Source: Shewanella benthica (GTDB taxonomy: Bacteria > Pseudomonadota > Gammaproteobacteria > Enterobacterales > Shewanellaceae). From it: DNA of 64,000 nt. Position numbers and translations under genes: made by a program. Below, one piece after another: positions 34,980 through 44,598 of the stretch (within the stretch, counting starts at the first letter, position 1; each line of letters starts with the position of its first letter). Where the stretch lies: NCBI GenBank assembly GCA_023284085.1, contig JAKVHY010000001.1, positions 248,001 through 312,000 of the forward strand, in the 5' to 3' direction. Below the pieces are notes generated by a model. It was not told the origin of the DNA. It saw only the letters and a program-made list of their open reading frames with translations, and searched no databases.

Positions 34980-35903
34980 CTATACGGCCGCTAAAATAGC
35001 ATTCTTCTCTATATCCAGCTCGACCATACTAGCCAAAGCATCGGCCAGAGCCCTTTTGTCATGTAAACCCGCATGGTGTTTACTCACTAGCGGCCGGTAA
35101 GAGATGATGCCATCCTGATAGCTTTCCTCTGAGTGACATAAGATCTGGTCCACGACTTTAAGACCTAATATCTGGTGGCACCAGTCTATTCTCTGTTGTA
35201 AAGAAAATTCCGCAGAGGGTGAGGGTTCACGGGTCAAATTATCAATTAAGATGACTTTAGCTGTAGATTGGTTAAGGGCCGATGCAAATTTCGGTAATAA
35301 TAAGGGCGGCATAATACTGGTGAGAAAACTGCCAGGTCCTAGTATGATTAAATCAGCCTTTCTTACGGCCTCACAAGCCTCATAGGTAGCTGTGACCATT
35401 GGCTCTAACGATAAGGCCATGGGATGACTGTCCATACCATCGACGCTGGTTTCGCCAAAGACTCGATTACCACATGCCTCGATTGCCACTAAGTGCGTAG
35501 GCTCTTCAGACATGGGGATTACTTTAGTCTCTATATTAAGTAGCTGCCTGATGAGATTGACGGCTTCTAATGGCCTGACACAGAGTTGGTCTAAGGCAAG
35601 TAAAATAAGATTGCCCAGGTTATGTCCACTCAGTTCATTTTCCCCGGAAAATCGGTAGTCAAATAACAGAGAACCTGTAGAAGGGTGCTTTGAAAGTTGA
35701 GACAAGCAGTTTCTGAGATCTCCCCAGGCGATACAATCCTGTTGCTGACGTAATCGACCTGTCGATCCACCGTTGTCCGTGGTGGCGACAACCCCGGTGA
35801 GCTTAGCACCTAAAAATGAGAGCGACGATAACACACGCCCCAGTCCATGGCCTCCGCCAACGGCGACGATGTTTTCAAATTGATTTAATTTGTTATTTTG
35901 CAT
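34980..35903 (-). CDS. ybhK: YvcK/YbhK family protein (CofD-like)
   Basis: 307 residues from the ATG at 35903, with AGGAAGG upstream; a longer reading needs a TTG. It aligns fully with E. coli YbhK: VAVGGGHGLGRVLSSLSFLG at the N-terminus, TTDNGGSTGRLR (about 42-53), GDLRNCLSQL, ENELSGHNLGNL and LIILGPGSFLTS. The fold is that of the CofD/YvcK group. In Bacillus, YvcK binds UDP-GlcNAc and affects carbon metabolism and cell wall. The role in gammaproteobacteria is not established. It converges with aspC and is divergent from the Bax-like gene. Confidence 0.92.
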   Translation of the reverse strand: MQNNKLNQFENIVAVGGGHGLGRVLSSLSFLGAKLTGVVATTDNGGSTGRLRQQQDCIAWGDLRNCLSQLSKHPSTGSLLFDYRFSGENELSGHNLGNLILLALDQLCVRPLEAVNLIRQLLNIETKVIPMSEEPTHLVAIEACGNRVFGETSVDGMDSHPMALSLEPMVTATYEACEAVRKADLIILGPGSFLTSIMPPLLLPKFASALNQSTAKVILIDNLTREPSPSAEFSLQQRIDWCHQILGLKVVDQILCHSEESYQDGIISYRPLVSKHHAGLHDKRALADALASMVELDIEKNAILAAV

Positions 35904-36048
35904 CCGGGTTCTTCCTTCCTGAATACCCAACGAATATGCGCATCATAGGTTGCGGATTATAGCTTACAACTTGAGTTTTGTGTGGGGTTTTGTCAATTAT
36001 GATATATGACATATAATTGCCGTGAGTTTTCTAAAACAAGAGAGAAAA

Positions 36049-36876
36049 ATGAAAACAGGTAGAGTGGCCAAATTAACCGTATCCCTGAGTCTAGTGATTG
36101 TCACCTTGATTCTTTTGAGACTTGTCTTCATTAAAATTGACGATTCTGATAAGAATACTCTTGGAAAATTAATTGAAAATGAACAGGCAATGAGCCTGAT
36201 CCCTGACTTTGAGTCTATTGCCAACGTGGCCCAAAAGAAGCAAGCCTTCTTCGATTATCTGCGCCCGGCGATTCGACATCAAAACGCCATCATTTCAGAT
36301 GAGCGACATTTTCTTTTACGCAGTTCACAGCACCTCGAAGATGGACTGACCCTCACCGCAGCCGAGCAGTACAGAATTGAACAGATAGCCAATAAATACC
36401 AATATTCGCTCAGAAGTATCAATAAAAAGACCCTAGGTGAGCTGCTGAACAGAGCCGACATCATTCCTGAGTCTCTGGTACTCATACAAGCCGCTAATGA
36501 AACCGGATGGGGCAGCTCTCGATTTGCCAAACAAGGGCTCAACTTCTTCGGTCAGTGGTGTTTCAGGAAAGGCTGTGGACTCGTACCTCAATCACGAACA
36601 GTTGGTAAAAGCCATGAAGTTGCGGTATTCGATTCCGTGGCAGACTCGGTGGCATCTTATATGAAAAACCTCAACTCCAATGCCGCATACTCATTATTGA
36701 GATCTATTCGTGCAGATTTACGTGCACAAGACAAACTTCCCGTTGCAGATCAGTTAGTATACGGCCTAGTTAATTATTCCGAGCGACAGGAGGCATATAT
36801 AGATGAACTCCTGGAGATGTTACGTCAAAACAAGCAGTATTTGGTGGAGAATCATGAAGAAAGGCCTTCTGTTTAG
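36049..36876 (+). CDS. Bax-like glucosaminidase-domain protein
   Basis: A predicted peptidoglycan hydrolase of 275 residues from the ATG at 36049 (AGAGAG before it; a GTG at 36022 is less likely). One N-terminal membrane anchor (LTVSLSLVIVTLILLRLVFI) puts the enzyme in the periplasm. The glucosaminidase domain (about 120-265) has the catalytic-type Glu in QAANETGWGSSRFA and then LNFFGQWCFRKGCGL with its two Cys residues, as in E. coli Bax. It overlaps the DUF2987 gene by 23 bp, so the two are translationally coupled. Confidence 0.88.
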   Translation: MKTGRVAKLTVSLSLVIVTLILLRLVFIKIDDSDKNTLGKLIENEQAMSLIPDFESIANVAQKKQAFFDYLRPAIRHQNAIISDERHFLLRSSQHLEDGLTLTAAEQYRIEQIANKYQYSLRSINKKTLGELLNRADIIPESLVLIQAANETGWGSSRFAKQGLNFFGQWCFRKGCGLVPQSRTVGKSHEVAVFDSVADSVASYMKNLNSNAAYSLLRSIRADLRAQDKLPVADQLVYGLVNYSERQEAYIDELLEMLRQNKQYLVENHEERPSV

Positions 36877-37480
36877 CTGTTTACTCGTTGCTGTTACTTC
36901 GGTACAAGCAGCACCAATATCAATACCGTACCAAGGTTTTTATCAAAGGCTTAAACAAGTTAATAAAGGAAACTATCCATTAATTGAGATCGCTTTTTCG
37001 GTGCCTAATAAGTCTCGATGCCTAATTAAAAGTGGCACCCTCACCACGGAAAATGAATCATTCCCGCTGACCATCACAGAGGATCAGAGAATATTCTTAC
37101 CTTATGATGCCAGGCTCAAGTCAGATAGGGCGTTAGTGAATTTAGATATTGAAGGCTCAGCTGATAATTGCAGTATATCAATGCAAGTCAGGGCTAAGAA
37201 CACCAAGCAAAGCTATAGCCAGAAAGAGGTGCAGGAACTTGAGGCTGAGATGAACACTATGCTCAGCGATTTGCAGGGGTTCCCTATGCGCTATTTTAGC
37301 CAAGATATTGCCGGGGTTAACTTTGAGTTTAAGCTCGGTAGCAAGATATCGGTTCGTATCGATGGTAAAGAGCAAATTGTCACCGACAAACTCAGGCTAT
37401 CAAGTAAGCAGATAGAAGCGTTATCCGTTATAGAGTTCGACACTAAGCCCCTGGTCATCAGCCCCTGGACAAATGGTTAA
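36854..37480 (+). CDS. DUF2987 family exported protein
   Basis: An envelope protein of 208 residues from the ATG at 36854 (TGGAGA before it), inside the end of the Bax-like gene. The signal peptide MKKGLLFSCLLVAVTSVQA precedes a beta-rich domain starting ISIPYQGFYQRLKQVNKG, with two Cys residues (SRCLIKSG and NCSISM). The helical segment EVQELEAEMNTMLSDLQGFP is in the middle. The family is found in Shewanella and relatives; its function is unknown. Coupling to a peptidoglycan hydrolase suggests a role in cell-wall or envelope upkeep. Confidence 0.85.
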   Translation: MKKGLLFSCLLVAVTSVQAAPISIPYQGFYQRLKQVNKGNYPLIEIAFSVPNKSRCLIKSGTLTTENESFPLTITEDQRIFLPYDARLKSDRALVNLDIEGSADNCSISMQVRAKNTKQSYSQKEVQELEAEMNTMLSDLQGFPMRYFSQDIAGVNFEFKLGSKISVRIDGKEQIVTDKLRLSSKQIEALSVIEFDTKPLVISPWTNG

Positions 37481-37524
37481 TAATACCCATAGGTTTACTG
37501 TGTTAGATCAGATTTACAGATAAC

Positions 37525-37553
37525 AAAAATCCCGGTCTATGCCGGGATTTTTT
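37525..37553. terminator. Terminator after DUF2987
   Basis: AAAAATCCCGG, a 6-nt loop, CCGGGATTTTT. It also lies just beyond the stop of convergent ttcA. Confidence 0.93.
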
Positions 37554-37586
37554 GTATTAGCGACGCAATTTTAAACATCCATGGGA

Positions 37587-38537
37587 TCAGGGAGTATAGG
37601 TACTCACGACGTCGATTTTTTGCTCTTTAGTGACTCTGCTCGCCGCATCCAGATCGATATGGCCATTATTGGTGACATCGAGAAAATCAAAAGCGGGCAA
37701 GTCAGACTCGGCTACCTCTCCTTTCAAGGGGGCATCGGCATCTCTTTGCAGTGCAAGGAAATCGAACTGCTCACGGTCGACACCCTGGGAAGGCGAAGTA
37801 TTTTGCATCGCGGTAAAGATTGATTCTATTCGGCCCGGATGATCTGTATCCCATTGCTCTAGCATGGCTTTAACCGATGCACGTTTCAGGTTTTCCTGAG
37901 AGCCGCAAAGATTGCACGGAATGATGGGAAATGATTTAAGTGCTGCATATTCGGCAATCTCTTTCTCGCGCGAATAAGCCAATGGCCTTATCACCATGTT
38001 AGCACCATCATCAGACAGCAGCTTAGGCGGCATGGCTTTCTGTTTCCCGGCATAAAACATGTTGAGGAACATGGTTTCTATGATGTCATCTCTGTGGTGT
38101 CCTAAGGCTATTTTAGTCGCCCCAATTTTCTGAGCGAAGCCATAAAGGGTGCCTCGACGAAGTCGTGAACACAAAGAGCAGGTCTTTTGCCCCTCAGGGA
38201 TCTTAGATCTGACGATAGAGTAGGTGTCTTTCTCAAGGATATGGTAAGGGACATTGAGCGTATCAAGGTAATTTGGTAGCACTTCTTCAGGAAAACCTGG
38301 CTGCTTCTGATCTAAGTTAACCGCCACGATTTCAAATTTGATTGGGGCTCTCTGCTGAAGATTGAGTAAGATATCCAGCATAGCGTAGCTGTCTTTGCCC
38401 CCAGAGAGACAACACATCACACGATCACCTTCTTCAATCATCTGGTAGTCAGCTATCGCCTTACCCACTTCACTACGTAACTTCCTTTGTAGCTTACTCA
38501 TGCGGGTGAGCTGTGTTTTGGAGAGTATGTCGGACAT
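37587..38537 (-). CDS. ttcA: tRNA 2-thiocytidine synthetase TtcA
   Basis: An ATP-dependent enzyme that thiolates cytidine 32 of certain tRNAs. It has 316 residues. The PP-loop [11 protein letters not shown] is at about 45-55, the iron-sulfur Cys pair in [11 protein letters not shown] at about 120-123, and the third Cys is in IPCNLCGSQ near 210. The start matches other Shewanella TtcA proteins as I recall them ([17 protein letters not shown]). A hairpin with six T residues ends immediately before the start codon, leaving no Shine-Dalgarno; see findings. It lies 107 bp downstream of uspE on the same strand. Confidence 0.95.
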   Translation of the reverse strand: MSDILSKTQLTRMSKLQRKLRSEVGKAIADYQMIEEGDRVMCCLSGGKDSYAMLDILLNLQQRAPIKFEIVAVNLDQKQPGFPEEVLPNYLDTLNVPYHILEKDTYSIVRSKIPEGQKTCSLCSRLRRGTLYGFAQKIGATKIALGHHRDDIIETMFLNMFYAGKQKAMPPKLLSDDGANMVIRPLAYSREKEIAEYAALKSFPIIPCNLCGSQENLKRASVKAMLEQWDTDHPGRIESIFTAMQNTSPSQGVDREQFDFLALQRDADAPLKGEVAESDLPAFDFLDVTNNGHIDLDAASRVTKEQKIDVVSTYTP

Positions 38538-38542
38538 AAAAA

Positions 38543-38575
38543 ACGCGCCTAATTACACTTGAATTCTGGGCGCGT
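38543..38575 (-). terminator. Hairpin plus T run abutting the ttcA start
   Basis: On the minus strand ACGCGCC, a 19-nt loop, GGCGCGT, then T residues run straight into the ATG at 38537. It could end the uspE transcript or act as an attenuator for ttcA. Confidence 0.7.
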
Positions 38576-38644
38576 ATTATATAGCAAAATGAGCAGGTTT
38601 AGAACCAAGCTGACCGACTTCTTACTCCGACATAACGGCTCGAA

Positions 38645-39583
38645 TTAGTCTTTATCTAAGGGAGAGTGGTAACCATCGGGTTTAATTGCCAACAGATCGC
38701 AGTTAATGCTGTCGATAACGTGCTCGGCCGTATTGCCGATAAGAGCAGCCGAAAATCCGGTTCGGCCTACAGTGCCTAAAATCACCAATTCAGCATCTAT
38801 CTGCCGGGCGATATCAGGAATAACATCCTCAGGCAGGCCTTCTTTAACATGACAAAAGTCACTGGAGATATCGAAGCTGTTTGCCAAGTAGCTGATTCTT
38901 TGCTCATGCTGCATCCGAATCGTTTCTCCATAGGTATGGGCATCGAAATCGGGGAGCTCTATGGCAAGATTAACCGGTGTTCCCGGATAACCGTTAACCA
39001 GATGGACTTGTGCATCAAATTGCGCAGCCAGATCTTTGGCATACTCGATGATCTTGCCGTTGAGTGTCTGATGATCATCATCTTCTGCGCCCACGTTAAT
39101 GGCACAGAGTATTTTGCCTGCAACAGGCCAAGCATGATCTTTAACTAATAGCACAGGTACCGGTGCTTTTCGCATCAAATGCCAGTCGGTAGGCGTGAAA
39201 ATGACAGATTTAAGCTTGTCGTGAAGATGGGTTCCTTTCACTATGATGTCGAAACTGCCTGAGATGGCAAATTCAATAATGCTCTCGAAGGGACGATTAT
39301 GCCAAATCACTTCACTGTCGATCTGCACCTTTTCGTTAGTGTAACCAATTAGCAGTTCTTCTAACCAAGCCTGACGTTGAGATATGACTCCCTCGCGCAT
39401 CGCTTCTCGCTCGTGACCCGAAAGAATCGAGGTCATCTCATAGGAAAAATCAAAGATAGAGAGAAATACCGTAATATTGGCACTATTAGGAGAGGCTAGC
39501 TCGATGGCTCTGGCGAGAGCCGGTTGTACATCACTGGTTGGATCGATAACAACTAAGAGTTTCTTTAAATCCTTCATAGTCAC
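38645..39583 (-). CDS. uspE: Universal stress protein E
   Basis: A cytoplasmic stress protein of 312 residues made of two tandem Usp domains (about 1-150 and 155-305). The first begins KKLLVVIDPTSDVQPALARA and the second KILCAINVGAEDDD. The second ends with the ATP-type signature ELVILGTVGRTGFSAALIGN, AEHVI. It is next to fnr, as in E. coli, where uspE follows fnr on the same strand; the same order holds here. It probably helps survival during stress and motility or aggregation control, by family. Confidence 0.94.
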   Translation of the reverse strand: MTMKDLKKLLVVIDPTSDVQPALARAIELASPNSANITVFLSIFDFSYEMTSILSGHEREAMREGVISQRQAWLEELLIGYTNEKVQIDSEVIWHNRPFESIIEFAISGSFDIIVKGTHLHDKLKSVIFTPTDWHLMRKAPVPVLLVKDHAWPVAGKILCAINVGAEDDDHQTLNGKIIEYAKDLAAQFDAQVHLVNGYPGTPVNLAIELPDFDAHTYGETIRMQHEQRISYLANSFDISSDFCHVKEGLPEDVIPDIARQIDAELVILGTVGRTGFSAALIGNTAEHVIDSINCDLLAIKPDGYHSPLDKD

Positions 39584-39751
39584 TCCTTAATTCAGACAAT
39601 GAATTAATAATGAGCTAAAGGGCAAAAAATGCAATGATTTTAATCACAATTTGACTAAATTGTTGGTTTTATAGCAGTTCAATTAGGTAAGTGGTCATTC
39701 GGCGGGAATTGAAATTGGTATTAAACTAAAAAGTTAATTAAGGCGAGGAAA

Positions 39752-39783
39752 CGGGTAACCAGAAAGTGGAGCAGGGTTACCCG
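39752..39783 (-). terminator. Hairpin downstream of fnr
   Basis: CGGGTAACC and GGTTACCCG with a 14-nt loop lie 8 bp beyond the fnr stop. On the minus strand an AT-rich tract follows. Confidence 0.65.
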
Positions 39784-39790
39784 ATATCGA

Positions 39791-40540
39791 TTATCTTGCG
39801 ATAGCGTGATTGCCGGCTAGCTCAGCTAGCGCGTCGAAATTGATGATGGTGATGTACTTACCTTTGACTTCTATCAGCTCAGCTTTCTGAAAGCGACCTA
39901 GTAAACGACTGATGGTTTCAACGGTCAGGCCTAAGTAGTTGCCGATATCACCACGAGTCATGGTTAATCTAAACTCTTTAGGTGAGAAGCCACGACTGCC
40001 AAAACGATTGGCTAGATTGCTGATAAAGGCGGCGAGGCGCTCCTCGGCATTTTTCTTACTCAGTAAGAGTATCATCTCCTGATCACTCTGGATCTCATGA
40101 CTCATCAAACGCATCACTTGTTGCCTCAGCTTAGGCATGCTGCCCGTGAGTTCATCCAAGGTGCCATAGGGGATCTCACAAACCATTGAGGTTTCTAAGG
40201 CTTGAGCGAAACTTTGATGCTTTTGGGAGTAGATGCCGTCAAAACCTATGACATCACCAGCCAGATGGAAACCTGTTATCTGTTCATCACCTTGCTCTGT
40301 GATAGTAAAGCTTTTGACCGTACCGGAGCGAATAGCGAATAGCGACTTTAAAGGGTCACCTGACTTGAAAATTTGTTCACCTTTTTGAATAGGCTTCTTT
40401 CTTTCGATAACTTCATCGAGCTGATCGAGTTCGTTGCTATTGAGAGTAAAAGGAATACACAAGTCTGCCATACTACAGTCATGGCAATGGATGGAACCTC
40501 CAGGCACTGACGAACGACGACTCTTACTATTATCTGTCAT
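39791..40540 (-). CDS. fnr: FNR-family oxygen-sensing regulator (EtrA)
   Basis: A global anaerobic transcription regulator of 249 residues from the ATG at 40540 (GAGAAAC before it); the reading to 40552 would start with TTG. Four Cys ligands for the [4Fe-4S] cluster are present: three in [11 protein letters not shown] (about 18-27) and one in SMVCEIP. The dimer helix and the DNA-recognition helix [12 protein letters not shown] are nearly identical to E. coli Fnr. Shewanella calls this protein EtrA. Its target sequence TTGATNNNNATCAA is found upstream of ccoN in this window. Confidence 0.96.
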   Translation of the reverse strand: MTDNSKSRRSSVPGGSIHCHDCSMADLCIPFTLNSNELDQLDEVIERKKPIQKGEQIFKSGDPLKSLFAIRSGTVKSFTITEQGDEQITGFHLAGDVIGFDGIYSQKHQSFAQALETSMVCEIPYGTLDELTGSMPKLRQQVMRLMSHEIQSDQEMILLLSKKNAEERLAAFISNLANRFGSRGFSPKEFRLTMTRGDIGNYLGLTVETISRLLGRFQKAELIEVKGKYITIINFDALAELAGNHAIAR

Positions 40541-40595
40541 AGTGTTTCTCAAATGTCACAATTAGTCCTATATTAAACTAATTTAATAAACTCAG

Positions 40596-41288
40596 CTAGC
40601 GAAGCTGGGCAATTGCAATGTATAAAGTTTGTAAACCAAACGACACTAAGATCAAGCCACTGATCAATCTGACGGCTCGGTTCTGTACCCAGCGGCCAAA
40701 CAGATTCGCTGCCATGCCAGCGCTCATGAGTGCGGGCAAGGTACCAAGCCCAAACGCCGCCATAATCATAGCGCCTTGCTGAGCAGAATTAGCCGCAACA
40801 GCCCAAGTTAATGTGCTGTAGACCAGGCCACAAGGAAGCCAGCCCCACAACATACCACCGACAAACGCCTGGGGCATAGTTTTAATGGGCAAGATCCGCT
40901 TAGCTAAAGGAGATAGGAAATGCCAAAGATACTTGCCTACACGCTCTATTTGCACCACTCCGGACCAAATTTTCGCGATGTAGAGGCCCGTAGCGATCAT
41001 CATCAAGCCGGCTATCACTCTGAGGGTGATCAGGTACAGATCAATATCGAACAGTAGGGCTAATGCGCTGGCAGAGCCACCGACTAAGGCACCAGCCAAG
41101 GCGTAGCTCAATATACGCCCAAAATTATAACTGAGCAGGAAGCGTAGCTGGGCAACAAACTGATTTTGCTGCCTGGATTTAGGTAACTGAGATGAAAAAG
41201 CGCCGATTAAACCGCCACACATACCAATACAATGACCCGCTCCCATCAAGCCGACGAGGAAGGCACCGGTAACGTTGTAATCGATCAA
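40596..41288 (-). CDS. SafE/DsbD-like membrane protein of the cco assembly cluster
   Basis: An inner-membrane protein of 230 residues with about six hydrophobic helices. The pattern GAGHCIGMCGGLIGA (about 16-30) and GWLPCGLVYSTL (about 150) places it in the sulfite-exporter TauE/SafE, DsbD-transmembrane-like group. The Cys, His and Met residues in these motifs would suit metal or thiol traffic. It overlaps ccoS by 4 nt and starts with TTG, so it is translationally coupled to ccoI-ccoS. A role in copper handling or cbb3 maturation is inferred from position. Confidence 0.85.
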   Translation of the reverse strand: MIDYNVTGAFLVGLMGAGHCIGMCGGLIGAFSSQLPKSRQQNQFVAQLRFLLSYNFGRILSYALAGALVGGSASALALLFDIDLYLITLRVIAGLMMIATGLYIAKIWSGVVQIERVGKYLWHFLSPLAKRILPIKTMPQAFVGGMLWGWLPCGLVYSTLTWAVAANSAQQGAMIMAAFGLGTLPALMSAGMAANLFGRWVQNRAVRLISGLILVSFGLQTLYIAIAQLR

Positions 41289-41479
41289 GAGGGGGTCGAA
41301 TCTGTAGACTCACTGTTTTTAGTCTTGGGATTTACAGGCTGATCATCATCGAACAGTATCGATACGCTCTGTCTATCGAGATCATCAAATTGGTCAGATT
41401 TAACCGCCCAGAAAAAAATGCCGATGGCGATCAAGACAAACAGCATGGCGATTGGGATTAATACATAGATAATACTCAT
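41285..41479 (-). CDS. ccoS: Cbb3 oxidase maturation protein CcoS
   Basis: A 64-residue single-helix membrane protein (IIYVLIPIAMLFVLIAIGIF), then WAVKSDQFDDLDRQSVSILFDDD, the CcoS signature. It is needed for cofactor insertion into the cbb3 oxidase. Its ATG overlaps the ccoI stop codon (ATGA) and its own stop overlaps the next gene. Confidence 0.94.
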   Translation of the reverse strand: MSIIYVLIPIAMLFVLIAIGIFFWAVKSDQFDDLDRQSVSILFDDDQPVNPKTKNSESTDSTPS

Positions 41480-43875
41480 AAACGAACCTTCAATAATCTG
41501 AGACTGTTGCCCACAACGATAAGAGAGCTCGCGGACATACCAAGGGCGGCAACATAAGGTAAGACATGTCCTGTTACGGCGAGGGGGATTATAAACAGGT
41601 TATAACCCAGCGCCCAGAATAAATTTTGTTTGATGATCCTGTCTGCTAACTTAGCGACCTTGACGGCATCCGTGTAACGGGAGAGTTTATCACCTAATAA
41701 GATAAGATCGGCCGAGCTTTTGGTTACCGCAGCGCCACTGCCCATGGCAATGGAGAGATTAGCCCCGGCGAGCACGGGAGCATCATTGATACCATCGCCG
41801 AACATAGCCACATTCGACTGGGTCTGATACTGACGCACCAGTTGCAGCTTGCCTTCCGGGCTCAGGCCCTTATTGACATCGTCAATGCCTATCTTATTCG
41901 CCACTTCTTCGACATGATTGGACGAATCTCCACTGGCGATAGAGACGAGGCAGCCACTCTCTTTTAGCAGCTTAACGGTTTCGGCGGCATCGCCTCGAAT
42001 GGCATCGACTAATAAAAACTTCGCCAATACTTGTGACTCATCGACCAGATAGACGGCTTGATCCATGCTGTCTTTGATATGGTTAGCACCTACAAATGCG
42101 GCGCTACCAATGCGATATTTCTGCCCATTAATTTCGCCGCTGAGTCCCTGTCCGATATGGTTTTTACTCTGCTTAACACTCAAGTTTGGATCACGGTACG
42201 ACTCGAATGCTTTTGCTATGGGATGCAGTGAGCTCGCTTCCAGGCATGCGGCGATGGCGAGGACCTGCTCCTCATTTGTAGCGGTAATCAGCTTGGTTGA
42301 TTCTATCTTTAGATTGCCGCAGGTGAGGGTACCTGTTTTATCGAATACCACATGCTGGATCTGAGTCAGTTTCTCAAAAACCCCAGGGGTTCTTGCGATC
42401 ACGCCGATGCGGGTAAAAATACCCGTCGCACAGGTGACTGCAGTGGGCGTCGCCAGAGCCAAGGCGCAAGGGCAAGTGGCAACCAGCACCGATAAGGTGA
42501 CCCAGAAAGCATCTTCTGGCCAATAGATTTTCCACACCACATAGGTCAGAGCGGCAACCACTAAGATGGTCCAGGTAAAATAGTTTGCGATGCTATCCAC
42601 ATAACGTGCGACTTTTGGCTTATTGTTTGATGCCGACTCCTGTAGGCGAATGATTTCGGCGACCAGTTGGTCCTGGCCAACGGCAGTCACTTCGACTCTG
42701 ATCGGTTGTTCGACGTTGATGGTGCCAGCATAGACTTCGCAGCTTAACGTTTTGCTTACCGGCATCTGCTCACCGGTGAGCATGGCCTCATTGAGACTCG
42801 AGCTGCCATCGACAATAAGACCATCGGCAGCGACCACTTCACCGGGTTTGACTAAGATAATATCGCCGACCTTGAGTCCCTTGGCCGGGATATCCTTAGC
42901 ACCGCTATCTGTGATCAAATGCGCGGTTAATGGCACTAGCTTATGTAAGTTACTCGAGCTTACCGAGGCTTTTTGGCGCGCATTTTGTTCAAAATAGCGC
43001 CCCAGAAGCAAGAAGAAGGTAAACATGCTCACGGATTCGAAATACACCTCGCCATTCGCGTTAATGGTCGCGATGCAGCTGGCAATATAAGCTCCTAAGA
43101 TGGCGATTGAGACCGAGACATCCATATTGAGTCTGCCGCTAAATATGGAGCGGATGGCACTGAAATAGAAAGGCTGCGCCGAATAGAAGACCACGGGAGC
43201 GGCAAAAATAAGGCTAACCCAACGGAAATAATCACGAAACTCGACATCGAGATCGGTGAAGTAACCGGCATAGAGGGCGAGGGCGAACATCATCACCTGC
43301 ATGGTGGCAAAACCGGCCAAGCCGAGTCTTAGCAGGTATTGTCGGCTATTCTTCTTGCTGAGTAATTCTTGTTCGTCCACCTGATAGGGCGCGGCTTGAT
43401 AGCCGATGGCGCTGATTTGATTAAGAATGGCACTGAGCTTTATCTGCTCTGGTAACCAGGTCACCAAGGCACGTTCGGTCGTGCTGTTCACCTGGATCTT
43501 GATGATCCCCTCCACATGCTTAAGCTTATGCTCAATAAGCCAGGCACAGGCGGCGCAGGTGATGCCGTCTATCGACAATGACACCGTCGAGGTATCGCTG
43601 TCTTTATGGACAAAATCTTGCTGTACTTCGGCGAGGTCGAATGCACAGAAGGTGCTGAGTTCTTCAGGCACTAGAGCATTTTGTCTGCTACCAGGTTCGG
43701 TACGGAATTTATAATAATTGGTTAATCCCGCATCTATGATCGCCTTAGAGACAGCTTGGCATCCGGGGCAACACATGGCTTGTTGTTTATCATTAATGCA
43801 GGTAGTGAACTGTGTATCCGTTAATACCGGCTCTCCACAATGGAAACAATCGAGGGGCTTCATCATCGGTGTCAT
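41476..43875 (-). CDS. ccoI: Copper-exporting P1B-type ATPase CcoI/FixI
   Basis: A membrane ATPase of 799 residues that moves copper to the cbb3 oxidase assembly site. The N-terminus has the Cys-rich CFHCGEPV and CCPGC segment, then a heavy-metal domain with GITCAACAWLIE (about 104-115). Eight membrane helices carry the CPC motif in ATCPCALALATP. The cytoplasmic part has TGE (in MLTGEQMP), the phosphorylated Asp in DKTGTL, the HP motif in SSLHPIAKA and GDGINDAPVLAG. This is the FixI type, not the CopA export type, as judged by the N-terminal Cys region and its neighbours. Confidence 0.95.
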   Translation of the reverse strand: MTPMMKPLDCFHCGEPVLTDTQFTTCINDKQQAMCCPGCQAVSKAIIDAGLTNYYKFRTEPGSRQNALVPEELSTFCAFDLAEVQQDFVHKDSDTSTVSLSIDGITCAACAWLIEHKLKHVEGIIKIQVNSTTERALVTWLPEQIKLSAILNQISAIGYQAAPYQVDEQELLSKKNSRQYLLRLGLAGFATMQVMMFALALYAGYFTDLDVEFRDYFRWVSLIFAAPVVFYSAQPFYFSAIRSIFSGRLNMDVSVSIAILGAYIASCIATINANGEVYFESVSMFTFFLLLGRYFEQNARQKASVSSSNLHKLVPLTAHLITDSGAKDIPAKGLKVGDIILVKPGEVVAADGLIVDGSSSLNEAMLTGEQMPVSKTLSCEVYAGTINVEQPIRVEVTAVGQDQLVAEIIRLQESASNNKPKVARYVDSIANYFTWTILVVAALTYVVWKIYWPEDAFWVTLSVLVATCPCALALATPTAVTCATGIFTRIGVIARTPGVFEKLTQIQHVVFDKTGTLTCGNLKIESTKLITATNEEQVLAIAACLEASSLHPIAKAFESYRDPNLSVKQSKNHIGQGLSGEINGQKYRIGSAAFVGANHIKDSMDQAVYLVDESQVLAKFLLVDAIRGDAAETVKLLKESGCLVSIASGDSSNHVEEVANKIGIDDVNKGLSPEGKLQLVRQYQTQSNVAMFGDGINDAPVLAGANLSIAMGSGAAVTKSSADLILLGDKLSRYTDAVKVAKLADRIIKQNLFWALGYNLFIIPLAVTGHVLPYVAALGMSASSLIVVGNSLRLLKVRL

Positions 43876-44008
43876 TAACCTGCTTCAATGCAAAATCATC
43901 AAGTCGTATACAAGCTTGTACAAAATCGACTTGGATCTTAAAAGTTGATACTTACTCTTGCAAATAAACCGACGCTTGCCGGTTCATTTGATCACGCCTG
44001 AATCAGTG

Positions 44009-44488
44009 CTAGTTTAACCAGTACTGACCATCATCGCTTATTTCGAGGCGCTTCTGAATACGCCATTTACGGTCATAACCGTCCAGTCTCACTTCCCAGC
44101 TGCCGGTGATAGGCTTGTCGAGTGCAATCCGATAAACCTGATTACCATCGGCGGTCACGACTTGCGTAAAATCACGTGCTTCGATGGTAGGGTGAAAAAA
44201 CTCGATATTCATCGCGGCCAGATAAGGCTCACCACCATGCTGGGTGATGGCTAAGGTGTTGTCATCCACTATCATCTCGAACTGCAGTCCGAGTTGCTTA
44301 GCATACTTGATTTTCCTCAGATCTCTATTGATGCGTTTACCATCTTTATAATAATCTTCAGACACCAAGGAATCCTTGTTGACGACGGCAAGGTAGAGCA
44401 AGTTGACGCTCGCGACGACGGCACAGAGGGGTAAAATAATTAAGAACCAAGGCCAGAACTGCTTATACCAGGGTTGTTGCTTGTTCAT
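44009..44488 (-). CDS. ccoH: Cbb3 oxidase assembly protein CcoH (FixH)
   Basis: A membrane-anchored assembly factor of 159 residues. One N-terminal helix (FWPWFLIILPLCAVVASVNLL) is followed by the typical DSLVSEDYYKDGKRINRDL and a periplasmic immunoglobulin-like domain containing EFFHPTIEARDF and GSWEVRLDGYDRKWRIQKRL. It helps stabilise cbb3 subunits. It lies after the ccoNOQP terminator and 133 bp before ccoI. Confidence 0.93.
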   Translation of the reverse strand: MNKQQPWYKQFWPWFLIILPLCAVVASVNLLYLAVVNKDSLVSEDYYKDGKRINRDLRKIKYAKQLGLQFEMIVDDNTLAITQHGGEPYLAAMNIEFFHPTIEARDFTQVVTADGNQVYRIALDKPITGSWEVRLDGYDRKWRIQKRLEISDDGQYWLN

Positions 44489-44554
44489 CTGTCATACCTA
44501 TTAAAATAATTAAGAACATTTTACCGTGAAAAATGTGATATAGCACTCTAAAAA

Positions 44555-44581
44555 AAAGGCCTCGATGAGATCGAGGCCTTT
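44555..44581 (-). terminator. Terminator of the ccoNOQP operon
   Basis: AAAGGCCTCGAT, a 3-nt loop and ATCGAGGCCTTT. On the minus strand eight T residues follow. Confidence 0.93.
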
Positions 44582-44598
44582 ATGTTACTTAGATGTAA

